Assembly: GCA_023375675.1 (NCBI GenBank)
Contig: JALQBC010000008.1
Coordinates: forward strand, 1 to 64,000
Length of the DNA: 64,000 nucleotides
Reading direction: 5' to 3'
Source of the DNA: Cytospora piceicola
Lineage: Eukaryota; Ascomycota; Sordariomycetes; Diaporthales; Cytosporaceae
Each line of letters starts with the position of its first letter. Position 1 is the stretch's first letter. Shown piece after piece: positions 21,333 through 33,615 of the stretch. The notes beneath the pieces were generated by a model. It was not told where the DNA came from. It saw only the letters and a program-made list of their open reading frames with translations, and searched no databases. Made by a program: the position numbers and the translations under genes.

Positions 21333-23670
21333 TCTATACAAAAATGATAGGTAGCAGGTGAAAGGGTAGTCAATACCTATTCAATTATTTAACACTCTCA
21401 CGGATATCAATGAGCTTGCATGATCTGGAACGTCTGCTGTCTATTTATTCAAGCTATACTTGGTTCAAAAGCTTGACCTCTTTCATTCATGTCTTCTAAT
21501 TACCATAACACTACACGTACAAACCCCCCTGAAACACTACAGAGCAAATGCTATTTACTTTTCCTATGTGTCTCAAGGGAACTCTTCTTTCTGTGACGGT
21601 TACAGACGATACGGTGCTGCTAAGCTGTGTCAAGTCATGATAACGTTCGTACAACACCTGACACAACCCCTACCTGCGAACAAGATCTAACAAATAAGGC
21701 AGATCTGAGCTCCAGCGCCGCATCGAGACGGATTCTATTCTTAAGAACTTATCAGTCCTGCTATAGATCCTGGCTCGACACCCACTCACCTAGTCCGGCG
21801 AGGGTACTGGAGAATCCGTGGTCTCTGGACCTACATCATGCCGTGGCTAGTGGTTATACTTATATGGCTATGGCCCAATGGCTCCAATCGCACTACGAAG
21901 AAGTCCTCAGGAGACATTATCGCCACTGCGTTTGACTGAAATCCAACGTTAGGGGAGCGGCCCAAGGCTTCATATCTAGACGGAGAAGAGAGAAGGGAAA
22001 TGGCGGCCGAGGCACGCGATCCCAGGAAGCGAGAAATTCTGTGGCGTGACACCATGAGGTACACGGGGCTGAAAAAGACTGATACTATTCTTGCCAACTG
22101 GGCCTAATCAGGACCAGAAGGTTTTCTAGTAGCATGGTATTGATTGTCCCAGTAATGCAATATCATACTACGCAACCGATCTTTCTCATAACTGCTTCAG
22201 GGGTACGCCCCTCACCCTCCCTTGAATGCCCGCTCCCTACTCCCCAACCTTCGTTGCGGAGTTCTACATTTCCAACATGCTGCAAGTATACCAGGGGAGC
22301 AGATCGCTCAGCCTTTCTTTAGCAGGTCTCATGAACTCCAACTGTCAAATAGCCAAACCACCAATTATCTTGAAAGCCTCGGGTGATCCTCTCCATCAGC
22401 TGGGCAGGCCAGCATGACCCCCACCCCCCCTCCCGCATATCATACTCTAGATTCACAGTCATTAGTACGGTCCAATAGAGCGATGCCAGAACTTCCGTTC
22501 TGTTGGGGATTCTTACACGGAAACGGAGTTCCATGGCTGATTTTGTAATGGATTCGCCTATCTCTTACACATTACAGCCAAAGGGTTGGGCATACTATGA
22601 GAGCTCTATAATTATTGCTGACTTTCATCTACGTGAAGTGTTCACTTTTTTTTTTTTTTTTTTTTTTTTGAATAAAGCTCAATTAGCTATCCACTTATCG
22701 TCATGTAAGCAATCCCATACAGGTGTATCTATGCCAAGAAATTTACTTGCATAAATATAAAGATATATTGATATATGGTGCCCACCTATACTAAACCATT
22801 GGGTATTAACAGCTTCTTTGGCTTCTAGATGTTCCACCTTTCCACCTACTGCCACGTAAGAAAGAAGCAAGCCATAAGGATATAGTAAGAGGAGGTGAAT
22901 CTTGCCATATCGACAGAGTTTCCGCAGAATTGTTGCTCGAAATATCATTATCACTTATAAGAAATATACAACAAAGACAAATATTACCTTTCCAATGCCA
23001 TGAGACAACTTGATGTTGTCGTACTATTGGGACCAGAATAGACACAAGCACCCTCAACTTCAATGTGGTCTCGGTTGAAGCTGTGGTCTCGGTTGAAGCT
23101 GTGGTCTCGGTTGAAGCTGTGGTCTCGGCAGACAAGACGCGTGAGCCGAACGGGACGGTCTGGTCGACGACACGCCAGCACCTTACACACTGCGCGTAGA
23201 GTCTGAAGCGCGTACTTTAGTCGTACGAGAATGAGTTTGGGCAGTACTAAAATATTTCTCAGATGTACCATGTTTTCCCATTGTGTTGATACGCTATATC
23301 GAAGGGCGGTGATGGGGGATCATGATGTCAACTGGTGGATCTGATAACCACCACTGGAAGAGTCCGTTTTGGAACATGCACATTCTGGTTATTATTTACC
23401 TACCTATGTGGTGGGAGACGCCTTCTATATTTATAGCGTATTGTTCAGGTGAATAGCCAAGTATGTACGTATATATAATACTGTTTAAGAGAGATGCTGA
23501 GATGTGTAATGTGGTTTGTTGTGTAGGCATCATGGCACAATGACACAGTTGTAAGGGTGTGATGTGGGCATGTTATGACTCTACTCTGGGAAACAATCTA
23601 TATAAGTATATAGCACTTCATCTATTTCCAACAGGTTCTAGACCCTCAGAATCTGTAATGGAAGCCGGGT
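21333..23670. other. Gene-poor interval (2.3 kb)
   Basis: I found no convincing gene on either strand. The interval contains a 24-nt T tract (22646-22669) followed by AATAAAGC and an 18-bp tandem repeat at 23064-23130, listed separately. Small frames such as 22806-23135 minus are open mainly because of that repeat. Confidence 0.5.
23064..23130. repeat. 18-bp tandem repeat, 3.6 copies
   Basis: TGTGGTCTCGGTTGAAGC repeats at 23064, 23082 and 23100, with a partial copy at 23118. On the minus strand it reads as an ETTAST peptide repeat in a 109-codon frame (23135-22806) that begins MSAETTASTETT. Because 18 is a multiple of three, open frame and repeat go together. Coding status is uncertain. Confidence 0.7.
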
Positions 23671-24648
23671 TTAGATCATCGCATCGTCAGGTTTAACACC
23701 CATTACATGCGTAACGCCCTCGATGATTTCGAATGTCTTGCCCTCAACATCAGCATTCACATCGATATTGAGTTTCATCTCATCATCTAGGCTTCCCCAC
23801 CCCCTAGCTCTCCCGAAGGATGTACCTACTGTTGGGGGGAAGCTCAGTCTCGTGGGATCCAGCGGCCGGAGAATTGGCGGGTCTTCTTCCTCATCTGCTT
23901 CGTCCTCGTCGCCTTCGTCATACAGGGGAATGAAAATAACACCGATCCCATAGTCCCCCACAGCCTTTCTGATGGCTATCCTATGCCACCGGTCCAGCTC
24001 CGGGTGCGACAGCACCATCAAAGCTGGGTTTGCGCGTCTGGTTCTCTCCTCCGGGGAAAAGGTAAAGACCGCGTTAAGGCCGGAGGTGGCAGCATTAGTT
24101 GGAAAGGTGCTGGTCACTGGTAGCACAACATTTTGCGGGCAGCTTGTACTAATTAATGCAGACTGGTCGGGGTTGCTGCTACTCGCGATGCTGGGCGACG
24201 TCTCCAAGTTTGAGGACACTGAGGCGACTGAACTTGTAGATCCCCTACGGCTGGTCGAGGTCGAGGTCGGCGACAAGCCGCCGAAGCCAGAGAAGCCCGA
24301 GGTTGCAGGCTTCGACTCCTCTGGAAACAGAAGGCCGGTCCGCGTCAGCTTTGATAGCCACATGCGCTGGTAGCGGGCTTCTTTCTGTATGCCCGAGACG
24401 CCGACAGTGGCGGCCTTGGCCGAGGAGTCGTGAATGCTGTCGCCCTGGTACAAAGGGCAGGATAGCCCGCTGGCCACGGATCGCGCGATCTGGAGCTTTC
24501 CAGCTACCGCGGTAGACCCCATGATGAGGATGATGTATTTGGATGGCTTGCGCGTGGTCTCTGATGCATCATCGGGCGGCTTATCGGGCAGGCGATGCAA
24601 CAGAACTTGTGGTGTTGGAGGCCGTAGTGGGATTGGCAAATCTGACAT
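23671..24648 (-). CDS. Gluconokinase-like P-loop protein with degenerate Walker A
   Basis: Intronless, 325 residues starting at MSDLPIPLRPPTPQVLLHRL (24648; an in-frame Met lies 7 codons upstream). Residues 38-65 (KYIILIMGSTAVAGKLQIAR, then SVASG) look like a P-loop kinase strand-loop-helix, but the loop reads GSTAVAGK-Leu rather than GKS/T. YQGDSIHDSSAKAATVG and ARYQRMWLSKLTRTGLLFPE follow the layout of gluconokinase-type proteins. A Ser/Thr-rich insert fills roughly residues 120-170. HPELDRWHRIAIRKAVGDYG is followed by a beta strand and acidic EGDEDEADEEED, and the tail is FEIIEGVTHVMGVKPDDAM. It may have lost kinase activity. Fungal homologues with this architecture exist to my knowledge but have no known function. 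Confidence 0.72.
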   Translation of the reverse strand: MSDLPIPLRPPTPQVLLHRLPDKPPDDASETTRKPSKYIILIMGSTAVAGKLQIARSVASGLSCPLYQGDSIHDSSAKAATVGVSGIQKEARYQRMWLSKLTRTGLLFPEESKPATSGFSGFGGLSPTSTSTSRRGSTSSVASVSSNLETSPSIASSSNPDQSALISTSCPQNVVLPVTSTFPTNAATSGLNAVFTFSPEERTRRANPALMVLSHPELDRWHRIAIRKAVGDYGIGVIFIPLYDEGDEDEADEEEDPPILRPLDPTRLSFPPTVGTSFGRARGWGSLDDEMKLNIDVNADVEGKTFEIIEGVTHVMGVKPDDAMI

Positions 24649-25259
24649 TGTAGCACAGTACGTGATCAAGATAAAAAATGCCCAGCAGCAACCTTGATTT
24701 CATAGAGAGAGGATCGGTAACTCCGGCTGGGGGGGGGGGGGTATTTATCGCGTACCTAGAGGCATATAAGTGTCCAGAAGACAGAGCGTGGACACAAAGC
24801 CAAAACTGAGCGCAATCTTGTTTCCGTAATCTACCCCTCCCCCAACCCTCACATATTTTACCCCGCTCTTCATATTCCGCACGGGTTATCTGTAGCTTAA
24901 TATTCCTGATGTTGACACCAGGCAGCTGCACGGTGTAATTGCGCAGGTGGGGGATTTTCGAAACGAGTCTCGCAGGCCATATAGAATGTGTCTAGCATCC
25001 AATCACCTTCTTCCGACCATATGGACACCCACAGTGAGGCGTCCTCTTCCGCGATGGGTAGTAAAGTATTTGACCATTCCAGATGTCAAGGTGCCTAGCG
25101 AGGCCGTTGCCAGTAGGTACTGCGCCTACAGACGCCAACGGTAATCCAAGACAGGTCCAGTAGTATGTTGTACACCAGGACCTACCAAAGTTATACCCTA
25201 TGCCGCTTCTCTGAGTAGTCAAGAAACAATGACTGATAATTCTCATCAACCACGACATA
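24649..25259. other. Divergent intergenic region
   Basis: Separates two divergent genes (23671-24648 minus, 25260-25851 plus) and presumably contains both promoters. A run of 11 G lies at about 24730-24740. No ORF with coding character. Confidence 0.45.
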
Positions 25260-25851
25260 ATGGACCGACTCACAGACAGGATGGAAGATGTGAGGAACCG
25301 ACTCTCGTCAACAACGAGTGACCTTGGTGCTGCCCTTCTTCCACATAAGTCTAACACTTCGCAGGCATTCAAGCTCGGCCTCCGCGCGACCAGTGCTTTC
25401 AACAACGCACGGGACGCGGTGGAGGGTATCCAGGCCGGGCGCACGTTCGAGAACCAGATTGGCTTCGACGAAATGGTTGACCTGCTGCTCAACATGGCCG
25501 AAGACCTCTCGGGATATGGCATGGTGCGATCGAACGATGCCACCACTGGAGGTGTTGACTGGGAGGCCAATCTGGAATCTGGCACTGGCGACCCGCTGGA
25601 GAAGGCAGCAGTTTTGGTGAACATTCACACCGGCCTTCCCACTGCCTCGATTCATGTGAAACTAACCAAGAGCGTTGCAGGGGCCCCTCATGGTTGACGA
25701 CTACGATACGGCGATGGACATGGCGGAATCGGCAAATGCGGCCACAAGAAAGACTGTTAAGAAGGTCGTAACGCATGCACAGGTCCTGGGCAACGTGCAG
25801 CAGTGGCTCGACAAGTTGTATCAGTTCGCCGACAGCAGCGTGTATTTGTGA
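25260..25851 (+). CDS. Small hypothetical helical protein
   Basis: Two exons, 25260-25616 and 25681-25851 (528 nt, 175 residues), joined across a 64-bp GTGAAC..TTGCAG intron. The track of the first frame past the intron is out of frame, which supports splicing. The protein starts MDRLTDRMEDVRNRLSSTTS, continues with amphipathic stretches such as AFKLGLRATSAFNNARDAVE and GFDEMVDLLLNMAEDL, and ends LDKLYQFADSSVYL. It looks all-helical, with no signal peptide or transmembrane segment. I do not recognise the family. Possibly part of a divergent pair with the kinase-like gene. Confidence 0.65.
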
Positions 25852-26401
25852 GGGAAACAGCTGGCCCGGTGGGCAGTCTTCTCTCTCTCTCGTCTCAAAG
25901 TAATCACTCACAGAGAGGTTCTCATGATATAGGCATATCAAGTCGTTACTTGTAAGATGATTAATTCCAATACAGTTCCTTATAAGGTATTTACTCAAAA
26001 GCTAGTTACTTGTAGAGTAGTAGCTTGTAAGGTGGTTACTCGCAGGATACATAGTTTCAGAGTAGTTGGTTGTGGGGTAGCTAATTGTCGTGCATCAAGG
26101 ACAGAACGGATCTGTTAATATGCGGCCACACCTCCTCTATACACACCTTCGCGATGTTCAGAGTCGGTTTGTAGCACTAGGACATCTGCAAAGCATCTTT
26201 GTTTCCTAACCCTCAAAAGATAAATGGTATATTTTCTCTCAAGTCTAGAAACAAGCGAGCTTAACATGCATTCGAACGAAATCCTTCGTCTAGCGTTCTC
26301 ATAACACGTGCAGTGTTACTTCCCTTTCGTCCCTAGGTTCCGGTATATTCTCATCCTGGCTACAGCTGGATTAACAACGTAGCAGCACCAGTGTAAGCGA
26401 C
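25852..26401. other. Intergenic spacer, convergent 3' ends
   Basis: This 550-bp region lies between convergent genes. Around 25940-26080 it is rich in GTTACTTGTA/GGTAGCTT-like imperfect repeats. No gene or RNA seen. Confidence 0.45.
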
Positions 26402-27472
26402 CTAAGCAGGTGGGGGGCCGCCGCCACCTCCTCCAGGGGAATCAGGGTTCTCCACACCGCCAGACTCGTAGTAGAACGCAGCGGGAGTGACAGAGCTGCT
26501 CTCAGTGGCGTTGATACCGAAGGCAATCCAGGCAAAGAGACCATCGGCGAGGTCGTCACTCAGATAAGTGTACTCGAACACGGGGTCGACGCCATTTGTT
26601 GCGGTCTCCTCGGCAAGGATGCTGTCATCGGCGTTGGTGGTGATCACCTGGGTGTTGTGACTATACGGGGAGACCTCATCGGCAGAGTAGATGAGATCCT
26701 GGTCGAAGAATGCCTGGCCAACGTGGCTGGAGGTGACCTCGTTGCCCAAAGTTCCGTTCGGGTATACGGTGGCGTTGGTGTGGATCAGGACATGGATGTG
26801 GGTGGCACGGCTGATGTAGTGGCCGGGGAAGGTGGTCTCGAACTGGGCAACACCATCGGAGTCGGTAGGCCAGATACCGCGCAAGAAGGTCTCGTTGAGG
26901 TTGCTCGTGTCGGCGCTGTTTCCATTTCCGAAAGTAGAGACACCAGAGTACACGCCGGTGGAGTTGCAATGCCACATCTCGAGGTAGACGTTGGGGACAG
27001 GCTCACAGGTGTCGACGTCGATGACCTGGTAGTCGATCACTGTGTCGATACCCTCCTGACTCTCGCGGACATCCTGGCGGATGTACTCGCCGCCGACATA
27101 ATAAGGCCCTTGAGTGACATCGGGGGTCAGGATACAAGACGCGTTACTGGTGAACAGAGAGGCCGGGCTGGAGTTGACGGTGTAGCCAAGGCCGGTGGCA
27201 TTGTGGTCGGCAGCCAGAACGGTGGCAAGGTCCCGCTTCGACTTGAGGCCACGCTTAGCACGGGCAGCCTCTGCAGTCCTCTCGCGACGGGCGATGTTGC
27301 GGGCCTCGATGCCACGAGCCTTGAGCTTGTCAGAGCAGTGGTTGAGGTCACGGACTTGGGCGTTGGCAAAGTAATCGCGGCGCTCCTGGAGCTCCTCATC
27401 AACCGAGTGACCAGGGTGAGCGGCGGCCGAGCCAGCAAGAAGGGCCGGAAGAATAGTCTGGATGAAACGCAT
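26402..27472 (-). CDS. Secreted intradiol ring-cleavage dioxygenase
   Basis: Intronless gene for a 356-residue extracellular dioxygenase expected to open catechol-type rings between the hydroxyls using non-heme Fe(III), acting on plant phenolics or lignin fragments. A signal peptide (MRFIQTILPALLAGSAAAHP) is followed by a basic propeptide-like region with KR sites (RAKRGLKSKR, 71-80). The core begins at LTPDVTQGPYYVGGEYIRQD. Iron ligands of the family are all present: Tyr124 or Tyr125 (GPYY), Tyr219 (FPGHY), and His225 and His227 (RATHIHVLIH). A Gly/Pro-rich tail ends the protein (PGGGGGGPPPA). Several NxS/T sequons fit secretion. The 281-codon open frame on the opposite strand is a compositional shadow. 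Confidence 0.92.
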   Translation of the reverse strand: MRFIQTILPALLAGSAAAHPGHSVDEELQERRDYFANAQVRDLNHCSDKLKARGIEARNIARRERTAEAARAKRGLKSKRDLATVLAADHNATGLGYTVNSSPASLFTSNASCILTPDVTQGPYYVGGEYIRQDVRESQEGIDTVIDYQVIDVDTCEPVPNVYLEMWHCNSTGVYSGVSTFGNGNSADTSNLNETFLRGIWPTDSDGVAQFETTFPGHYISRATHIHVLIHTNATVYPNGTLGNEVTSSHVGQAFFDQDLIYSADEVSPYSHNTQVITTNADDSILAEETATNGVDPVFEYTYLSDDLADGLFAWIAFGINATESSSVTPAAFYYESGGVENPDSPGGGGGGPPPA

Positions 27473-29423
27473 GGCAATGGTGCAGTGTGCTCAGTCTCTT
27501 GAATGCTGAAGGATGTATGTTGTCCAAGAGTACTTACATGAGTACTTATATGAAAAATCCATTGATTCCATTTTTCTTGGTCACACCCTTACACCACTCT
27601 ACTATGGTACGCGTCCGGTGGCCGATTAATGTCCACTAGGATCGTGACTAACCCTGCGATTTGCTATTAGCATCCTCGAAGATGCGACAATGCTTATGCG
27701 AACAGTGGGTACTCATGCATCTTCCCGGGGCTCGGACCCGACAGCTCAAGTGCTATCTCCAATGAGACTCGCAGAATAAGTCATCTGCATCTCTGTCTAG
27801 TTTCGTCTGGGGTTTACCCAGGTATCTCTAATTCCCGGGGAGGGCGAACGCCAAGGCTGGTTGTACGCGGACAGATCGGGATGTGGGCGAAATATTCATG
27901 GATGCTCCATAAGGATATGATCATCATGGTGACAACCCCGAGACTCACCAGGTTCGTATCTTATGGCCATTCATTTATTTTGACCTGAGCGAGACTTGTC
28001 AAGGCACATGTGAGCTCTGCGATAAGGCCTCAACATATACAGGCTATTGATCAAAACCATCGAGTCTAAGCCCTACATGGTAATTAAAGTAACCGAGGCG
28101 TTGCAAGAACATAAGCCCGCTTCAACTCCGCCTATTTATTGACCCACTGTGTCGTACAGATGAACAGAATGCACTTGGTGACTACCATCCCTCTCGACCG
28201 AACTTGCCAGACATGGTGTCGTCCATTCACCCATATGCACGTACGCCTTCAATATTCTTAATAGCAGACCACAAATAGCAGACCACACCCGCACGTATGT
28301 AGATCAGTCTGTGTACGTTTACAAAAGTCAAGAAATGCGTAACACACTAGTGTAAAGTAAAACAATGTCACTGCGGAGATGTGAGCAATGTGTGGGTCCC
28401 GGTCCGGCTTTTCGGGTTCAGAGGCACTTATAAGGCAGGTGAGGCATGTCAGTCAAGACCCCGGAGTTGAAGCTCTTGTGGAGCATAGGTCATTTTCGGC
28501 ACGGAAACGATTCGCCCTATTATCAGTCCCGGAATAGCCATACTCCCGTTTAGAGTCCCTATTTCGAAAGGTAACGACCACAAGGGGCTGGGGATGGCCA
28601 ATACTAGAGTCGGGAGTACGAATCACCGGAGATGTGTTGCAACAACACAACCTGGATGTCAACGTTCAAGTATCCACCTGAGAACCCTGGGAAGATACCT
28701 CGGTCCTCAGATAAGGCATAGTCGCAAGTACACACTGAATATGTAAACCATCCCCGTCCGTGGCCCCACGGTCGTACCAAGAGGCACATGAAACTGGACT
28801 TAATGATTAGTGCAATAACCCAACTAGCTACATATTGAGAGAACGGTTGACTCTACATATAATCACGCCATCCCGAACGACCAGACGGGGATCCAGTTGA
28901 TGCTTCAGCATGGAAGCAATCCCAGCGTCTCACTGACGGCCGTACAGCATCCATAACAAACGAAATTACAGGACCAGCAACAGGAGACGTTCAGTCGTAA
29001 ACGACTTTGCAACCGACAAAAGGTACGATGATGAAAGCGAACAACCTAATCTTTGCTTTTTTTCTCTCTAAGAAACAATCAAGAGTCAGGGTATCCTGGT
29101 TACATATCTCTGTACGAAGGGCACGATTATATGCTGGCGAGGGAGACGACAGGGAACAATAGAGACAATAAGCAAATCGGTGTGAGCCCTTGATATTATA
29201 GGTCATACCTAAGGTAGTGAGCCTGAGAGTAGTGAAGACTCCTACATTTAGTTGGTAGGTAGGTCGACCTGAGGGACCTTGTAGGCCTGATAGTATTCAT
29301 TACGTCGAATACTAGATGCTTCGATATAACTCACAATCTCCAAGATGAGACAGCCAGTTGTCTGAGTCTCCCAGATATATGTATTAATTCAGTGGGCGTG
29401 CAGCCTCCTATCTTCGGTTGCTA
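27473..29423. other. Gene-free interval (1.95 kb)
   Basis: No supported gene on either strand. AATAGCAGACCACA occurs twice in tandem at about 28260-28290. The left part holds the dioxygenase promoter. The remainder has stops in all frames at short intervals. Confidence 0.5.
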
Positions 29424-32173
29424 CTACTGCCTTGTGACCTTCATACTGCCCTCATTCCCGCTTCTGATATCATAGACTCCCACCGAGCCCTCAGCGTCCC
29501 CAATCAGAAATTGGCATCCATCTGCCGAGAAGGAAATGGTTGTCACTCTACTCAAATCCAACAACTGCTCACTTCCGCCTGCTAACCCCGTTCCTCCCCG
29601 AAAAGTTGGTGTCCGCCACATCTCTCGCCCACCATTCAAGGCATCCAAAATTACTAAACAATTCCGTGTCCCTCCTGTCCCTGTGTCAGCTCCAGGGCCT
29701 TGTCGGTACGCAACGTATCGGCAGTCGGGGCTGATACATGTGATTGTGTTCTCGTCCGGAATGGCAAAGGTGTTCGTATCATTTGTGACCAGGTTCCATA
29801 CTAAAACATGCCGGTGAAGCACTGTTACTGGCACTACCTGCCATGCCCTAGGCTGACCTACCACACGGATGTTATTGGGGATCCAGATGGATACCACCAC
29901 GCTTTCATGTGTAGCTAGGCCGCAGGGAAGGGCAGTCTCAAGTTCTTTGTGCTTAGGCATACAGAACCGACAGGGTCTGGAGCTCTGCCCTGATGGGTTC
30001 GGGTCCAGCTCCCAAGCCAGCAACAGGGCCGAGTGTGAAGGCGGAGGATGACCGGGCAGTGGAGGTCTAGGCCCAGCAGCTGCAACCAGAAGTGGAGCGG
30101 TCGAAGAGTATGCCAGTTCCGGGAGTTTGGGGATGTGAGGTAGTCCGGCTTTGCATAGTTCGATGGATGTGGGCCTACCAAATGGTTCCTTGCCGACGCC
30201 TTTCGAGCCTGTAGAAGAGCTGTCTTGGACAACAGGGTATAAATCAATAGCATCGCCGGCATCCCTGTAACATGCCAACGGGGCGAAGGTTGACTCATAG
30301 ATGTCTACACGGGCCGACGCCCAACGATATGCTGACTCGATGCTCTGAAGCTTCTTCTTCCGTATCCAGTTCCAGATTTCCAGGTTCTGGCCGAAGCCTG
30401 AAGCCACAGCGACGAGAGTCCTTGTTTCTGACAAGATCGAATGGCTGGTAACGAAGAAGTCCCGCGAACGCTGCTGCATGTTGACGTAGAAGTTTACTTT
30501 CAGAGTCGACTGGAGGTTGCATTGCGGAAGTCCATGGATCTTAATGGTCTTGTCACCGTGCTTGCTTGTCAGTATATAAGAAGCTGGTGACGTGTCGATG
30601 TGGAAGACTGTGACAGCGTTTCCGGAGCCCTTCTCGTTGAAGGAGAGGAGCTTGGTACGAACTAGACTAATGGTAGCCAGGCTATTTCGCTGCGTATGTG
30701 GGAGAGAAATGTCATCTGGGTCGATATAGATCTTGTCAGGTAGGCTGACAGCAAAGAGGGGCAGGGCTGTCGTGCCCCCAGACTCGTGCTTCTCCGACGA
30801 ATACGAGGTACCAGAAACTGAGGTGGAGGCTTGCTCAAGAACTGCAGGAGGGCTCAAGGATTTCGAGTCGAGGGGTGTCGGTGGAGATGGCATTATGTCC
30901 ATACTTTCGTCCATGGAGGCCAGTATTGACCGCCGAGGGTTTCTCGACGGTGGCATTGGCATTGGCAGAAATAGTCCAAATGGTACAGAGGCAGAGGCGA
31001 CTTTGGACCCCTGGCTGGAAGTATTTGACATCACTGAGTTCTGTGATCTGTGGGATGTGTATGATGCTTGTCGAGAAGTACTGGAAGTCTGCGGTGCACT
31101 GCTCGCTGTAGACGAATCATCATCGTCGGCATGTATGTTGGGAGAGGACAGGCCTGATGAGGGCCGCAATAAGGAGCTAACTGTCGATGTCAGTGTGGAG
31201 ACAGCGGTGGATTTCTTGGGCGAGCTTAACGACCACTTAGAAAACGCGCTGGTCAACTTCTTTGCTGGTCTGAGTCCACTTCCGAGTGGTAATCGCGATG
31301 CTGGGTGTTCTGGTTCGGGAGGAGCAGGATCGGGGTTTGTCACCGAAGTCACGACCGTGGAAGCATCTCTGCACAGTACTTTTGTCAGCTACGAATAACT
31401 GTCAGCTCCAGGTTGGGGATACAGACTCATCAAAATTGTCAGCAAGTGGTTCATCCATCGTAGCTGGTAGGCTTGTCGGCATAGCCTCTTCTCTAGTAAT
31501 CTTAGGAGACCTGCAGAGGGACTGCACATAAAGGCGGACGTCGTCAAGAGATTGTCTCAGACTAGTATTGAAGGCTTCCTTGTTCTCGCTCTCCTGGACC
31601 TGCTGGAGCGTCCGACGGATCAGAGCTAAGACTCTGGATGTGTCTTGGTCCAGGTATGTGTTGAAAGTCTCCGCGTCAGCACCAACGTCCTTGGCTGCGG
31701 CCCTACATATCATCAGCATTAGTGACTCGGAACTTGGAGGGAGAAGAACCAATTCAAATAAAAATATCAAGAGGCACATACAGGTTCACCACCTCCATCG
31801 TGAGCTGTAGTGCCCTTCGACATATCTGCAACCCATTCTTCAACTCACACACTTCTGGGGCCTTCGCCTCCCAATTTGAATCTCGCAGGGACCCTTTAGC
31901 ACATTCACTGAGCACAGCATCAACGCGGGCGAGTGCATCTCCGCAACCACGAACAACGGCTAGAAGAGGGGGATGTAAAGGTGTCGGTATGACAAGGTCG
32001 GAGTCCCCCAACCGCTCGAGCGGGGTGCGAAGATCAAACAGTTCGTATGTGAGGGTATCTAAATCTTCATTCGCGAAGGAGGCGTTCTGCAGGAATTCAT
32101 CCACCAACGTGGCTGTTTGTTGAGTGGCTGAAAGAGCGTAGAGGACAGCTGCTTTGAGGAGGTATTCGTCCAT
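29424..32173 (-). CDS. Helical N-terminal domain fused to WD40-like beta-propeller
   Basis: Three exons on the minus strand, 32173-31782, 31702-31427 and 31368-29424 (2613 nt, 870 residues). The last donor is GTCTGT, weaker than usual, but it is the one that keeps frame. Residues 1-220 (MDEYLLKAAVLYALSATQQT onward, with DALARVDAVLSECAKGSLRD and ALQLTMEVVNLAAAKDVGAD) are helical and resemble the N-terminal domain of fungal STAND/NLR proteins. Residues 230-410 are low-complexity Ser/Thr/Pro-rich. The C-terminal half has propeller strands such as DKTIKIHGLP, LEIWNWIRKKKLQSIE, HVLVWNLVTNDTNTFAIPDE and ISFSADGCQFLIGDAEGSVG. No NB-ARC or NACHT domain lies between. Possibly a scaffold or signalling protein. 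Confidence 0.75.
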
Positions 32174-33615
32174 GGTGGCGGTTTGGTTACTATCATTCCT
32201 CAGATATAACATTCCGGTGTCATCTCCGCACACTGCTGCTGCTACAAATCCGTAGCCGAGAGTGGGAGTACTTAGAAGAGTTGACACAGTGTAGAGAATT
32301 GCGTTGTTGGTTCCACTTTAATAGCGGTTTCTATGTTTCATTGTATTGAGGTATGACTTATCCCGGGTGGGTGCGACCATGCTGATGGTGCCCTCCATGT
32401 CAGCGATCATCATGATGGTACAACAGGCTGGCAAATGCAGCCAGTGATGAATCTTGTCTGCCTTTCCTCTTCTCTTGTTCCGACTTTCTGCAAAGACAGA
32501 CGCAGCCAAGCTTTATTCACCTTCGATATTAGCGAGCGAATGAAGATTATTGGTTCTGCTTATCACGCTGTTGGAGAAAGTGTATACTTCATCAAGGAAG
32601 GGATCCTCCCTATCCTCATCCACCACAAAGTCAGGTTTACAAAGCTCTCAACCCACATCTTGGTTGCTACATATCGTGGCGCAAAGATGTAACCAGTAGT
32701 TGATACATATCACCAAGCCCCCTGCTGCTATCACTGTTACACTAACAGCCTATTATGGTGCCACTGGCTTGTGCGCCACAGACCACTAGGGAGTCTCATG
32801 GCTGCCAACTCGGAGTCACATCCCCTCACCCTATAGTTACTCTAATAGCTAGACGTCTTAGTTGGGAGGACTATGAGATAATCCTCAAGATCCCTTATCT
32901 CAGTGGGTCATAGGTCACAGTAATTATATCTCATATCGCATCAATGTATTTGGATTCTAGTAGCCTTACGTAGTGACGAGCCAGCCAGTAGAGCAGGTCA
33001 AATCCTCGTCTTATTTCCCGGCATCACTCAACCTCCATGTCATTCAACCCGGCTACCTCATGTTCTCTCCTCTTCTCTTCTCTTCTCATCTCAATGTCAT
33101 CATTCGCTCTGCGCATTGCATCTTGTTGAGTAAAGACATTTTCAACTGAAACCTTTATTGCTGCCACCATCGTCATGAGTTTCACCTGGGAAACGGCACT
33201 TGTCGCCATAATCTGGTACAACCTTGGAATCTGGCAATTTTACTTCAATTTGTGGTGTGACCATCGGGTGTATCGGTTTTCTCGTCTTACTTTCCTGCAG
33301 GTCGGTGCAAATTGGAAGCCTTTCGAATCAGCCAACTTGAGAAGTATGGGGCAACTGCTATACCCGTAGGTATTTATATGGCATATTATATCTACTACCT
33401 AAAATATGTAGGTAGAACCCGATTTTCATACTGATAACAAACCTTGGCACATCTGAACCCATTTCGTACTAGGTATGTAATCTCAGTGCGATCGTTGTTT
33501 AGAAAATAGTTCTCATGTATGCTACAAGACTTAGTTGCCTTGATACGCAGTTTTGTTCCAAAAGAAGTTATACCTGGAGGCTCGTGATATTCGGAACATC
33601 TTCTTGTTCCTCCTG
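32174..33615. other. Gene-free interval (1.4 kb)
   Basis: No convincing ORF. A CTTCT-rich pyrimidine tract lies at about 33060-33095 on the plus strand. Small frames (32435-32692 plus, 33515-33877 plus) lack family similarity; the latter overlaps the F-box gene antisense. Confidence 0.45.

Noticed and set aside
26657..27502. 281-codon open frame on the plus strand
   Set aside because: It is antisense to the secreted dioxygenase and arises from its codon composition; it has no independent similarity.
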